A program made the translations under genes and the position numbers. From Oscillospiraceae bacterium (GTDB taxonomy: Bacteria > Bacillota_A > Clostridia > Oscillospirales > CAG-272), in NCBI GenBank assembly GCA_015063445.1, contig SVUD01000022.1, forward strand, positions 1 to 30,630: 30,630 nt of DNA, in the 5' to 3' direction. Below the pieces are notes generated by a model. The model saw only the letters and a program-made list of their open reading frames with translations. It had not been told where the DNA came from and did no database searches. Shown piece after piece: positions 9,860 to 17,359 of the stretch; position 1 is the stretch's first letter; every line of letters begins with the position of its first letter.

Positions 9860-9932
9860 GTGTTGTCTCCTTTTGTAAAATATTGTTTACTTTTGATGTG
9901 TTTTAAAAGAGAAATCGGTGCTTCAAGAGATA

Positions 9933-10601
9933 TCAGTAATTAGACGTACTGCTCTCGTTTTTAGCTATTTTAACGACTCTGCTCGTACCGAGTCTTGAAG
10001 CTCCGAGATTTATGAAGTCCTCAGCGTCGGTAAGACTTGCGATGCCGCCCGCAGCCTTGATAAGAACGTTTTCGCCAACGTGCTTCGCAAAGAGAGAAAC
10101 GTCCTCTCTCGTTGCTCCCGCCGTGGAAAAGCCTGTCGAGGTCTTGATAAAATCAGCGCCCGCGGCAGTCACTATTTCGCACATCTTTATCTTTTCTTCG
10201 TCCGTAAGCAAGCAGGTTTCTATAATAACCTTAAGTATTTTGCCGTTGCAAGCTTCCTTTATAGCCTTGATCTCGCAAAGGAGAGCGTCGTATTTTTTTG
10301 CCTTAAGGTCGCCGATATTGATTACCATATCTATTTCGTCCGCTCCGTTTGCTACGGCGTCTGCCGTCTCAAATACCTTCACTGCCGTGGTATTGTATCC
10401 GTTAGGGAAGCCTATAACCGTGCAGATAGCGAGCTTTTCGCCAACGTATTCCTTTGCTTCCTTTACGAACGAGGGAGGAATACAAACCGATGCGGTGGCA
10501 TATTTTATACCATCGTCGCAAATAGCCTTGATATCGTTCCAGGTTGCGCTCTGAGATAGAAGCGTGTGATCGCATTTAGATAAAATTTTTGAAAGCTCCA
10601 T
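9933..10601 (-). CDS. deoC: Deoxyribose-phosphate aldolase
   Basis: Cleaves 2-deoxyribose-5-phosphate to glyceraldehyde-3-phosphate and acetaldehyde, the last step of deoxynucleoside breakdown. The start at 10601 ([15 protein letters not shown]) has AAAGGTG 9 bases upstream; a GTG at 10613 overlaps that box and is less likely. In the 222-residue class I aldolase the Schiff-base lysine is Lys153 in FIKTSTGF, with Asp91 in EIDMVINIG and Lys182 in IKAAGGI. It lies 21 bases after tdk. The C-terminal tail (KNESSTSNY) is short, as in other small DeoC proteins. Confidence 0.96.
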   Translation of the reverse strand: MELSKILSKCDHTLLSQSATWNDIKAICDDGIKYATASVCIPPSFVKEAKEYVGEKLAICTVIGFPNGYNTTAVKVFETADAVANGADEIDMVINIGDLKAKKYDALLCEIKAIKEACNGKILKVIIETCLLTDEEKIKMCEIVTAAGADFIKTSTGFSTAGATREDVSLFAKHVGENVLIKAAGGIASLTDAEDFINLGASRLGTSRVVKIAKNESSTSNY

Positions 10602-10622
10602 TTTTATTTTCACCTTTCGAAA

Positions 10623-11207
10623 TTAATTATTTTTTTGTTTTCTGATACGCTCGCGCCAGCATTTGTGACACATAGCGATATAGCTCTCGTTACCGCCTAT
10701 CATTACCTGACTTCCCTCGGTAACTACGTTCATATCGGCGTCAAGTCTTGCGTTTACGGTTGCCTTTGAACCGCAGTCGCATATCGTTTTTATCTCGGCT
10801 ATGGAATCTGCCACCTCGAAGAGTCTGCGGCTTCCCTCGAAAAGATGAGAGAGAAAGTCCGTGCGCAGACCAAAGCAGAGTACGGGGATATTATAATCGT
10901 CAACGATTTTTCTCAGATCGTCAACCTGCTTTTCGGTGAAGAACTGGCACTCGTCTGCGATTATTACGTTAACGTCGCTCTTCTCGGGAATGAATTTATC
11001 CATAATTGACTCGCTTTTGTCAATTGCGGTGCTTGCAGCGAAGAGGCCGATTCGGGATTTTGTTATATCGCGTCCGTCACGGTCGTCGATAGACGGCTTT
11101 ATGAGCCATACCTTCATTCCGCGCTCCTCGTAATTGAATTTTGTTATGAGAGCCTGGGCGGTTTTGGAAGAGCCCATCGCTCCGTATTTGAAGTATAATT
11201 TTGCCAT
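10623..11207 (-). CDS. tdk: Thymidine kinase (type II)
   Basis: Phosphorylates thymidine to dTMP using ATP. The 194-residue product has a P-loop GAMGSSKT at 9-16, in which Ser replaces the usual Gly before Lys, the catalytic Glu86 in ADECQF, and four cysteines placed to bind zinc (143 and 145 in CDCG, 180 and 183 in CHKC). It is the first gene of the operon, so salvage and breakdown of thymidine are co-expressed. AAGGTAGGT lies upstream of the ATG. Length matches the family. Confidence 0.94.
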   Translation of the reverse strand: MAKLYFKYGAMGSSKTAQALITKFNYEERGMKVWLIKPSIDDRDGRDITKSRIGLFAASTAIDKSESIMDKFIPEKSDVNVIIADECQFFTEKQVDDLRKIVDDYNIPVLCFGLRTDFLSHLFEGSRRLFEVADSIAEIKTICDCGSKATVNARLDADMNVVTEGSQVMIGGNESYIAMCHKCWRERIRKQKNN

Positions 11208-11240
11208 ATCTATACCTACCTTCCAAATGTCATCTTTATA

Positions 11241-11249
11241 ATTATATCA
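11241..11249 (-). promoter_or_regulatory. Extended -10 promoter of the tdk-deo operon
   Basis: On the minus strand the sequence reads TGATATAAT, a perfect TATAAT with an extended TGn. There is no convincing -35 at 17 bases (TTTTAT). Transcription would begin about 26 bases before tdk. It shares a 284-base divergent gap (11208-11491) with topB. Confidence 0.6.
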
Positions 11250-11301
11250 TAATTTAAAATAAAATAAAAGTATAAAGGTCAAAAAACGGCATATTGACAA
11301 A

Positions 11302-11334
11302 AAAGACAAAAGCTATTTTGTATATATTGTCTTT
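11302..11334. promoter_or_regulatory. Inverted repeat in the tdk/topB divergent gap
   Basis: AAAGACAA (11302-11309) and its exact complement TTGTCTTT (11327-11334) are separated by 17 bases. The spacing of about 2.4 turns could suit a dimeric regulator. A TTGACA lies just upstream at 11294. A further AT-rich hairpin spans 11343-11373 (8-bp T/A arm plus CGGT/ACCG). No regulator is identified. Confidence 0.35.
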
Positions 11335-11401
11335 AAACTTGGCTTTTTTTCTTCGGTTTTACCGCAAAAAAAGAAAATTTTGCTAAAAAATGATTTAGGG
11401 G

Positions 11402-11430
11402 TGGAAATTTTTGAAATAATATGTTAAAAT
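11402..11430 (+). promoter_or_regulatory. Probable topB promoter
   Basis: TGGAAA (11402-11407), 17-base spacer, TAAAAT (11425-11430) with an extended TGT before it. The -35 is poor, the extended -10 better. A leader of about 55 bases and AGGAGG 9 bases before the topB start follow. Confidence 0.4.
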
Positions 11431-11491
11431 GTTAAGTACCTGTTCACAACTCGGAAATATGTGTGACGGAGAATAAAAGGAGGCGTGGAAT

Positions 11492-13621
11492 ATGAAGCTT
11501 ATTATTGCGGAAAAACCGAGTCTTGCACGTAATATCGTTGCGGGTATATCGGGCGATATGAAAAAAGAAAACGGCTATTTTATAGGCGACGAATATATAG
11601 TAAGCTGGGCGTTTGGCCACTTATTCTCGCTTGCCGATATAGAGTCCTATTCGGAAAAGCCCACGGAATCGAGGGGCTGGACGCTTGATAATTTGCCCTG
11701 CTTCCCGAAGAGCTTCAAATTCGAGCTTAAGAAGGCGGACGGAAAGCATACCGTGGACAGCGGTGTTATGCGTCAGTTCAAGATACTCGAAAAGCTCTGC
11801 AACCGTCCCGACGTTGACGCTATTATAAACGCGGGGGACGCTGACCGAGAGGGAGAGATAATAGTCCGTCTTTGCGTTCAGCACGCATTGAAGGGAGAAA
11901 AGGAGCAGTTAAGACTCTGGCTGCCCGACCAGACGCCCGAAACGGTTGCGAAGGCACTCGGTGAAATGAAGAACGAGCTTGAATACGAAAACCTCGCGAA
12001 CGAGGGCTTCGCAAGAACCTATATAGACTGGCTTTACGGAGTTAACTTAACACGCTACGCCACTATAAGATGCGGAAAGCTTCTGCGTGTCGGCAGAGTT
12101 ATAGTGCCGATAGTTAAAGCTATATACGAAAGAGATTTAGAGATAAGAAACTTCAAGCCCGAAAAGTATTACGTAATTTCGTCCTCGGAAAAGACCAACG
12201 GCGAAAAGATAGAGCTTTCGGGAAAAAAGAAATTCAAGGCTGACGATATTGCTTCCGCAAAGGAGCTTGCCGAGCTTTATAATAACACGGGGGCGTACGT
12301 TTCGCACGTTGAGAGTAAAAAGGACACCATTCTTCCCGGTAAGCTTTATTCGCTTTCAACCCTTCAGAACGTGCTTGGTAAAAAGTATAAAATGAGCATG
12401 GCGGAGAGCCTTAAGATAATTCAGAAGCTCTACGAGGACGGTTATCTTACCTATCCGAGAACGAACTCGGAATATCTTGCCACGGCGGAAAAGGACAAAA
12501 TAAGAAAGATACTCGCTAACGTGGGAAGGCTCGGTTATCCGGTAAGATTCAAGGATTCGAAATATATATTCGACGATTCGAAAATAGAGTCGCACTCGGC
12601 TCTTACGCCAACCTATAAGATTCCTAACGCCGAAAAGCTCTCGGAAAAGGAAAAGCAGGTGTATTCCACCGTGCTTCGCAGATTTGTTGCGGTATTCTGC
12701 GCCGAGGACTGTCTTGCGGAGAAGAGCGAGCTAAGAATAAAGGTTGGAGAGCTTGAGGAATTCAGCCTTAAGGGAACCGTGATTATAAATCCCGGCTGGA
12801 CTAAGTACGACGATTATAATACTAAGGATAAGGTTTTGCCGAAGCTTGAGCTCGGGGAAAGCGTTAATATCAATTTCGCGCCCGACGAAAAGCAGACGAC
12901 ACCTCCTAAGCATTACACGATAGAAACGCTTAATAAATATCTTAAGAATCCCTTCAAGGACGATAAGGCTAAGGCTAAGGAGCTTGAGGAGAGCGGTGAG
13001 GTGGACGACGCTGATGAATACCGCGCTGTCTTTGAGGGACTTGAGCTTGGTACCGAGGCAACGAGAACGGGTATTATAGACAACGCCAAGAAGAGCGGAT
13101 ACATCGACCTCAAAAAAGACGTATATACAATTTTGCCCGACGGCGAATATTTAATAGAGTCACTTGCTAAGCTTTCGATAGCTATGGATAAATACAAGAC
13201 GAGCGAGCTTGGTAAGGCATTAAAACGAGTTTTCAGAGGTGAGATGACCGTTGAGGAAAGCGTTAATCTCTGCCAGGCGGAGATAGGCGAAATATTCAGA
13301 GTGGGGGGCGCGGACCCTCTTCCAAAGTCGGCGGTAATTGACACGGGTGAGTACGGAGAGATAATCGGCAAGTGTCCCGTGTGCGGCAAAAACGTTGTCA
13401 GAGGTAAGTCGAGCTACGGTTGTATGGGCTACGGCAGCGGTTGTGAATTCCGTGTTGGAATTACCATTTGCAAGAAAACCGTTCCAAAGCTTGAGGTCGC
13501 AAGACTTCTTGCCACGGGCTCTACCGCAAAAATGCGCGGATTTATTTCAAAAGCGGGAAAATCCTTCGAGGCAAGGCTTGTTTTAAAGGACGGCGCCGCA
13601 GTCTTTGATTTCACAAAATAA
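11492..13621 (+). CDS. topB: DNA topoisomerase III (type IA)
   Basis: Breaks and rejoins one DNA strand through a phosphotyrosine bond; in Firmicutes TopB works in decatenation and recombination with RecQ-type helicases. In the 709-residue product the Toprim domain has Glu7 (AEKPS) and the DADRE motif at 116-120. The catalytic tyrosine is Tyr321 in YLTYPRTNSEYL, and the central SLSTLQNVLGKKY and TGTEATR-like segment (GLELGTEATRTGII) are typical. The C-terminus has one four-cysteine zinc element (CPVCG, then CMGYGSGC, about residues 630-650). It stands alone, convergent with the next gene. Similar TopB copies also occur on conjugative elements, but no such genes are nearby. Confidence 0.96.
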   Translation: MKLIIAEKPSLARNIVAGISGDMKKENGYFIGDEYIVSWAFGHLFSLADIESYSEKPTESRGWTLDNLPCFPKSFKFELKKADGKHTVDSGVMRQFKILEKLCNRPDVDAIINAGDADREGEIIVRLCVQHALKGEKEQLRLWLPDQTPETVAKALGEMKNELEYENLANEGFARTYIDWLYGVNLTRYATIRCGKLLRVGRVIVPIVKAIYERDLEIRNFKPEKYYVISSSEKTNGEKIELSGKKKFKADDIASAKELAELYNNTGAYVSHVESKKDTILPGKLYSLSTLQNVLGKKYKMSMAESLKIIQKLYEDGYLTYPRTNSEYLATAEKDKIRKILANVGRLGYPVRFKDSKYIFDDSKIESHSALTPTYKIPNAEKLSEKEKQVYSTVLRRFVAVFCAEDCLAEKSELRIKVGELEEFSLKGTVIINPGWTKYDDYNTKDKVLPKLELGESVNINFAPDEKQTTPPKHYTIETLNKYLKNPFKDDKAKAKELEESGEVDDADEYRAVFEGLELGTEATRTGIIDNAKKSGYIDLKKDVYTILPDGEYLIESLAKLSIAMDKYKTSELGKALKRVFRGEMTVEESVNLCQAEIGEIFRVGGADPLPKSAVIDTGEYGEIIGKCPVCGKNVVRGKSSYGCMGYGSGCEFRVGITICKKTVPKLEVARLLATGSTAKMRGFISKAGKSFEARLVLKDGAAVFDFTK

Positions 13622-13693
13622 TATGTGAATTTTGAATAACGCTTCTAATAAAACGCAAAAAAGAAAATAACAGTTTACAAAAAAGCAAAAAAC

Positions 13694-13737
13694 GAGAGCA
13701 AGAACATAAGGATTTCCTTGTATTCTTGCTCTCTTTT
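13694..13737. terminator. Bidirectional terminator between topB and the zinc-ribbon gene
   Basis: An 11-bp perfect stem (GAGAGCAAGAA with TTCTTGCTCTC) with an inner AAGG/CCTT helix. TTTT follows on the plus strand and a T-rich run (GTTTTTTGCTTTTTTG) on the minus strand, so it serves both convergent genes. Confidence 0.85.
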
Positions 13738-13754
13738 ATAATGCTTTATTTCGA

Positions 13755-15812
13755 TTAAAAACGGGTTGTTTCCATTCTCTCGCCCCAGCTGTTAAAGGTG
13801 AAGGTGTTGCCGGGAGATCTTTTGCTCTTTGACTGCTTGGTGGCAGACGTTACGATAAGAAGAACTATAGATGCTATAACGAGAGCTATTATTCCTCCCG
13901 CAAGACTTAATTCAAACGCCTTATAACGAGCATACTTACATAAGCTGTTTACAGTGATCGTGCAGCAAACGGTAAGTGCGCATGCGGCAACGGAGAAGAG
14001 CATGCCGAATACTGCCAAAGTCTTCATACCACCCGAAGAGCCTTCGTTTTTCGAGATCTTGGAAAGCGCAAGCGCTGCTACGAGAGAGGCGAAAGCGGCA
14101 GCGAGGATAAGGAACAACGAGGTGAAGCCAAACAGAGTCATAAGACTGCTGTTCCACATGGAAAGGGAGCTGACAATAACATTGTCGGTATGAGCGTCTG
14201 CTTCGCCTTTTTTAACTTCCTTTACGGTGTAGTTTTCGTATCCTTTCATAAGGGAGGAAAGCATAGTCTTGTAAACGTCTTTATCCTGATCTTTAGGCTT
14301 TGTTTTCTCTTCGTCATCGTCCTTATTATCGAAATCGTATTCTAAGAATTGGGTGTATATAGAGGGATCTACCTTGACGGTCGCGGTGGATTCAGTATCC
14401 TTGTTTTCAAAAATCGCCTCAACTTTTGCTTTCATAACGTTCGACGTGCAAAGAAGCACGGTTGCTATAGCTAAAACAAAGGTGATTGAACCTGTTATAA
14501 GATTCTGGATAGAGAATTCCTTTTTCTCAAATATAATGCTCTGCATTATGCGAGCAGCCACGATCACAACTGCAAATATCACACCCCATATAAAGAGAGG
14601 CGAAGATGTTTTTGCGCCATCGTCAGAGCCCATAGTGTTAAAGAATACGGTAAGGTTAGATAACTTAAGAGCGATGGCTGATATCCAAGCCATAAAGGGC
14701 GCTATGATAAGATGTTTGATGCTCTTATCTGAATGAGATTCCGTTTTTGCGAAAACAGACGCGAGGGTGAGCACTGCATATACGAAAGCGGAGAAGGTTA
14801 AAGCGATATACGTAAGCGCAGCTATACCGCCGATAAATACGGTGGTGGAGAACTTGGTGTCTTCGCTTCTGAGTCCCATTTTATAGGAGAGCTTTACTAA
14901 CTTAGATATGGTTTTATTTGCGGATCTCGGGAGATCCGAAAGGTCGTCTATATCATCGTATTCATCTTCCAATTCGTCGGATAAATCTTCAATTTTATCG
15001 CCTAATTTACTGTCGAGAATATCTTCATACTCCTGATTTTTCAGAGTGTCAAACATAAATCCAACCGCATCAAATGCATTTATCTTTACGCTTATATCCA
15101 TATCAGAGTTTTCAATAGAGCTCTTAGCAACGGGAAGGAATGAGAATAAAAGAAGTACCAAAGAAAGAACGGTGAGAACACCGCTGCATATAAGCTTTTT
15201 AAGATTGAAGGTCATTTTGCGAGGCGGTCTTGTAGCTTGGGGCTGCATAACGAGAGCCTGAGGTCTTGCAAACGTTTGGCTTTTAGGCTGAGCCGCAGGC
15301 GCAAATTCGCGAGTAGGCTGAGCTACGGGTGTGGGCTCGGGTTGAGCTGCAACTTCGGGAGCAGGCTCGGGTTGAGCTACGGATACAGGCTGAGCTACGG
15401 GCGATTTACCTGTAAGCGCAGTGCCGCACTTAGTGCAGAAGCTTGCTTCGGGCGCGCATTCGGTATTGCAATTCGGGCAGATTTTCGGCATACCCGGCTT
15501 GTTGAGTTTTGCTCCGCAAGAAGCACAGAAAGAGAAATTAAAATCGTTTTCCGCTCCGCAGGATTCACAAATCAATAATTCGGGAGCAGCCTCCTCGATC
15601 TCTTCCTCTTCGACCTCGGGCTCGGGAATTACCAAGCGAGTGCCGCAGTTGCTGCAAAAATCGTTTGCGGTTTCAAAAACAGAATTGCATCTCGGACAAT
15701 TCTTAATTAAAACCTCTACCTTCTTAAGCTCCGTGCCACAGGCTGAACAGAACTTAAAGGTATCGGGATTCTCTGCTCCGCAAGAGGAGCAGGTTATAAC
15801 GTTGTTTTCCAT
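13755..15812 (-). CDS. Membrane protein with four N-terminal zinc ribbons, function unknown
   Basis: I do not recognise a named family. The start at 15812 (MENNVITCSSCG) has GGAGG 6 bases upstream and gives 685 residues. Four CxxC-N10-CxxC zinc ribbons lie at Cys8/11/22/25, 39/42/53/56, 82/85/96/99 and 112/115/126/129. An acidic patch (64-77) separates the second and third. A Pro/Gln/Ala-rich linker (about 138-195, repeated AQPEP-like units) leads to a first membrane helix at about 207-227. An acidic Asp/Glu-rich outer or loop segment (SDELEDEYDDIDDLSDLP) follows, then about seven or eight more hydrophobic helices with a charged loop in between (DFDNKDDDEEKTKPK). Stand-alone gene with its own promoter. 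The layout suggests a cytoplasmic metal-binding head on a multi-pass membrane body. Confidence 0.85.
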   Translation of the reverse strand: MENNVITCSSCGAENPDTFKFCSACGTELKKVEVLIKNCPRCNSVFETANDFCSNCGTRLVIPEPEVEEEEIEEAAPELLICESCGAENDFNFSFCASCGAKLNKPGMPKICPNCNTECAPEASFCTKCGTALTGKSPVAQPVSVAQPEPAPEVAAQPEPTPVAQPTREFAPAAQPKSQTFARPQALVMQPQATRPPRKMTFNLKKLICSGVLTVLSLVLLLFSFLPVAKSSIENSDMDISVKINAFDAVGFMFDTLKNQEYEDILDSKLGDKIEDLSDELEDEYDDIDDLSDLPRSANKTISKLVKLSYKMGLRSEDTKFSTTVFIGGIAALTYIALTFSAFVYAVLTLASVFAKTESHSDKSIKHLIIAPFMAWISAIALKLSNLTVFFNTMGSDDGAKTSSPLFIWGVIFAVVIVAARIMQSIIFEKKEFSIQNLITGSITFVLAIATVLLCTSNVMKAKVEAIFENKDTESTATVKVDPSIYTQFLEYDFDNKDDDEEKTKPKDQDKDVYKTMLSSLMKGYENYTVKEVKKGEADAHTDNVIVSSLSMWNSSLMTLFGFTSLFLILAAAFASLVAALALSKISKNEGSSGGMKTLAVFGMLFSVAACALTVCCTITVNSLCKYARYKAFELSLAGGIIALVIASIVLLIVTSATKQSKSKRSPGNTFTFNSWGERMETTRF

Positions 15813-15845
15813 TTTTACCTCCGTTAAATAACATTGTCGTAGGTA

Positions 15846-15874
15846 ATTATATCTCAAAATATGGTAAAAGTCAA
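15846..15874 (-). promoter_or_regulatory. Promoter of the zinc-ribbon gene
   Basis: On the minus strand, TTGACT (15869-15874), 17-base spacer, TATAAT (15846-15851). It leaves a short leader before the GGAGG and ATG at 15812. It is close to consensus for the housekeeping sigma factor. Confidence 0.8.
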
Positions 15875-15949
15875 CCTGTTGAGACATAATTTGCGCTTAT
15901 TTTATTAAAATATTAATAGTGCTTGAAGATAATACCCAAAAAGTTACGC

Positions 15950-16735
15950 TTAAAGCTTATTGAAAACGGGGGTGCGCTTATCAAAGGTACATACGTAGCC
16001 AAAGACTTCCTTAGCAAGAGCGAGAGCCTCGTCTATATGCTCTCCGACGCGCAGAGGAGCGTGAGCGTCCGAGCCTACGGTTATGATTTTACCGCCAAGC
16101 TCTCTGTATCGCTTCACAAAATCATAAGATGGAAGAAGCACGCCCAAGGCGTTTTTGCCGCTTGTATTGATTTCTATGCCCTTGTCCTTTTTTATGAGAG
16201 CCTTGAATATCTCGTCGCATATCTCGGCGTAATCACGGTACCGGAGCAAGTTTTTGGTAGGATTGTATATTGAGCGTGAAACGTAGGTCAAGTGACCGAG
16301 CACGTCGAAGCTATTGTGAATTTCTACGCATTGAAGAATTCTTTCAAGATAACCGAGATAAGCCTCTCTTTCGGTTTTGCCAACCCAATAGTCGTAGTCG
16401 TAAGGGTCGGCGCCGTCAACGAAGTGAATAGAGCCTATCACGAAATCAAAGGGCTTTAGGGCGATAAATTCGCTAAGCTCGGGCTTGTTCCAATCTGTTA
16501 AGCCGAATTCAACACCGAGCTTGATTTTTAAACCGTCGACCAAAAGTCCGTCGTAAGCCTCGTTGTATTTTGCGATATCTATGGTGTTATGCGTTTTTTC
16601 TTTATCGCTGTTATGGTCAAAGTGGTCGGTAAAGCATATTTCCTTCAGCCCCTTTGCCTTTGCCGCAAGTGCTATGTCGTAAGCGCTGCTCTCCGAATCG
16701 AACGAAACGGAGCTGTGAATATGGTAATCAAACAT
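15950..16735 (-). CDS. PHP-domain phosphoesterase, histidinol-phosphatase (HisK/HisJ) family
   Basis: The start at 16735 (MFDYHIHSSVSFDS) has GAGG 9 bases upstream and gives 261 residues. PHP-family metal motifs are visible: HIH near the N-terminus, FTDHFDH (about 35-41), VEFGL, GSIHF, a GHLTYVS motif, and GSDAHAP near the end. Members of this group include histidinol-phosphatase, and others act on different small phosphoesters. No his genes are nearby, so histidine synthesis is only one possibility. It stands alone, with a palindromic promoter region upstream shared with the small Cys-rich gene. Confidence 0.85.
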   Translation of the reverse strand: MFDYHIHSSVSFDSESSAYDIALAAKAKGLKEICFTDHFDHNSDKEKTHNTIDIAKYNEAYDGLLVDGLKIKLGVEFGLTDWNKPELSEFIALKPFDFVIGSIHFVDGADPYDYDYWVGKTEREAYLGYLERILQCVEIHNSFDVLGHLTYVSRSIYNPTKNLLRYRDYAEICDEIFKALIKKDKGIEINTSGKNALGVLLPSYDFVKRYRELGGKIITVGSDAHAPLRVGEHIDEALALAKEVFGYVCTFDKRTPVFNKL

Positions 16736-16758
16736 ATTTTTTGCCTCGGTAAGTTTTA

Positions 16759-16778
16759 TAACTATAATATTATAGTTA
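16759..16778. promoter_or_regulatory. Perfect 20-bp palindrome with back-to-back TATAAT boxes
   Basis: TAACTATAATATTATAGTTA is its own reverse complement. It holds TATAAT on the plus strand (16763-16768) and on the minus strand (16769-16774). The minus box is well placed to transcribe the PHP gene. On the plus strand TTGCCT (16741-16746) lies 16 bases upstream of its box. The palindrome could also be an operator. Confidence 0.5.
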
Positions 16779-16926
16779 GATTTTACCACTTATGAGAGCT
16801 AAAGTCAATTGATAAATGAGAAATTAAATTTCTTTGCCGATAACAAAGGAAATAAGTCACACAAAACCGTCCGTTGCATACTATACTAATGAGCAAACGC
16901 TCAAAAGACACCTTGGAGGAACATAT

Positions 16927-17022
16927 ATGAATAACAACTGCTTCTGCCATCTCTTTGATGATAATTGCACCTGGATTATAATCCTTGCTATAATCCTTGT
17001 TTTCTGTTGCTGCTGCAATTAA
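16927..17022 (+). CDS. 31-residue Cys-rich single-span membrane protein
   Basis: ATG at 16927 preceded by TTGGAGGAACATAT, a near-perfect ribosome site, then 31 codons and TAA. The N-terminal part is polar with Asn, Asp and three Cys (MNNNCFCHLFDDNCTW). It leads straight into a hydrophobic helix (IIILAIILVF) and ends in four consecutive cysteines and Asn. A TATACT box (16882-16887) and a small TGAGC/GCTCA hairpin (16890-16903) lie upstream. Tiny clostridial proteins of this style are sometimes annotated as high-cysteine HCB-like proteins, with no known function. An in-frame upstream ATG at 16834 has no good ribosome site, so the short form is preferred. Confidence 0.75.
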   Translation: MNNNCFCHLFDDNCTWIIILAIILVFCCCCN

Positions 17023-17051
17023 GTTGTTTCCGACAGTTAAGCAATACGTAA

Positions 17052-17071
17052 GGTGAGGGTTTAGCCTCACC
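17052..17071. other. Hairpin downstream of the small Cys-rich gene
   Basis: GGTGAGG and CCTCACC form a perfect 7-bp stem with a GTTTAG loop, 29 bases after the stop codon. It is followed on the plus strand by A-residues rather than T, so it is not a normal terminator there. It may stabilise the 3' end of the short mRNA. Confidence 0.4.
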
Positions 17072-17073
17072 GC

Positions 17074-17097
17074 AAAAAAAACTACAATGATTATAGT
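17074..17097 (-). terminator. Candidate minus-strand terminator
   Basis: Read on the minus strand, ACTATAA, loop TCA and TTGTAGT form a 7-bp stem with one G-U pair, followed directly by eight T. On the plus strand the same stem has a C-A mismatch. No minus-strand gene ends here, which hints at a minus-strand small RNA coming from the right. Confidence 0.4.
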
Positions 17098-17121
17098 GGT
17101 TGAGAATTGCTATACTCATTG

Positions 17122-17211
17122 CAACAGAAATCGACAGTTTTCCTTTTGAAAACTGATAGCAAATCATAAATTTGCGGTCGAAAACCTTTTAATTTCGACT
17201 TTCGATTGTTG
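17122..17211. ncRNA. Candidate structured small RNA with a three-hairpin junction
   Basis: This is in the 337-base stretch without a gene (17023-17359). A closing helix pairs CAAC (17122-17125) with GTTG (17208-17211) and AATCGA (17129-17134) with TCGATT (17202-17207), with a 3-base bulge. Inside it are three hairpins almost end to end: CAGTTTTC/GAAAACTG (17135-17155, 8 bp), GCAAAT/ATTTGC (17159-17175, 6 bp) and GTCGAAA/TTTCGAC (17177-17199, 7 bp). It is cloverleaf-like in size, but I see no tRNA features. Possible terminators flank it on both sides, so the strand is open. The pairing is seen; a functional RNA is inferred. I do not recognise a known RNA family. Confidence 0.35.
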
Positions 17212-17221
17212 TTTTCAGGGT

Positions 17222-17260
17222 GGGCTGTCTCGTTTTTCGAGACAGCCCGTTCGCCTTTTT
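17222..17260 (+). terminator. Strong GC-rich hairpin, probable plus-strand terminator
   Basis: GGGCTGTCTCG, a TTTTT loop and CGAGACAGCCC form an 11-bp perfect stem. A TTTTT run follows 6 bases after the stem (17255-17260 region), so termination is plausible but the offset is unusual. It would end transcripts from the small Cys-rich gene or the candidate RNA. Similar hairpins may recur in the genome as repeats. Confidence 0.5.
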
Positions 17261-17359
17261 CGAGCGGAATAGATCCCGAATGATATAAAGAGTATAAAAC
17301 AGTCATAAAGGCAGAAGAAAATAAATATACTTAAACAAAACCATAAAAGGAGTTTTAGT

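Noticed and set aside
17052..17071. Hairpin as an intrinsic terminator for the small Cys-rich gene
   Set aside because: On the plus strand it is followed by A-residues, not T; the T-run precedes it on the other strand.
17122..17211. The three-hairpin structure as a tRNA
   Set aside because: No T-loop TTC sequence, no CCA-proximal pairing of the right length and no D-loop GG, and the stem lengths do not match tRNA.
17091..17306. 71-codon minus-strand frame over the hairpin region
   Set aside because: Its composition is that of translated hairpins, it has no good ribosome site, and no recognisable domain. The RNA structure explains the stretch better.
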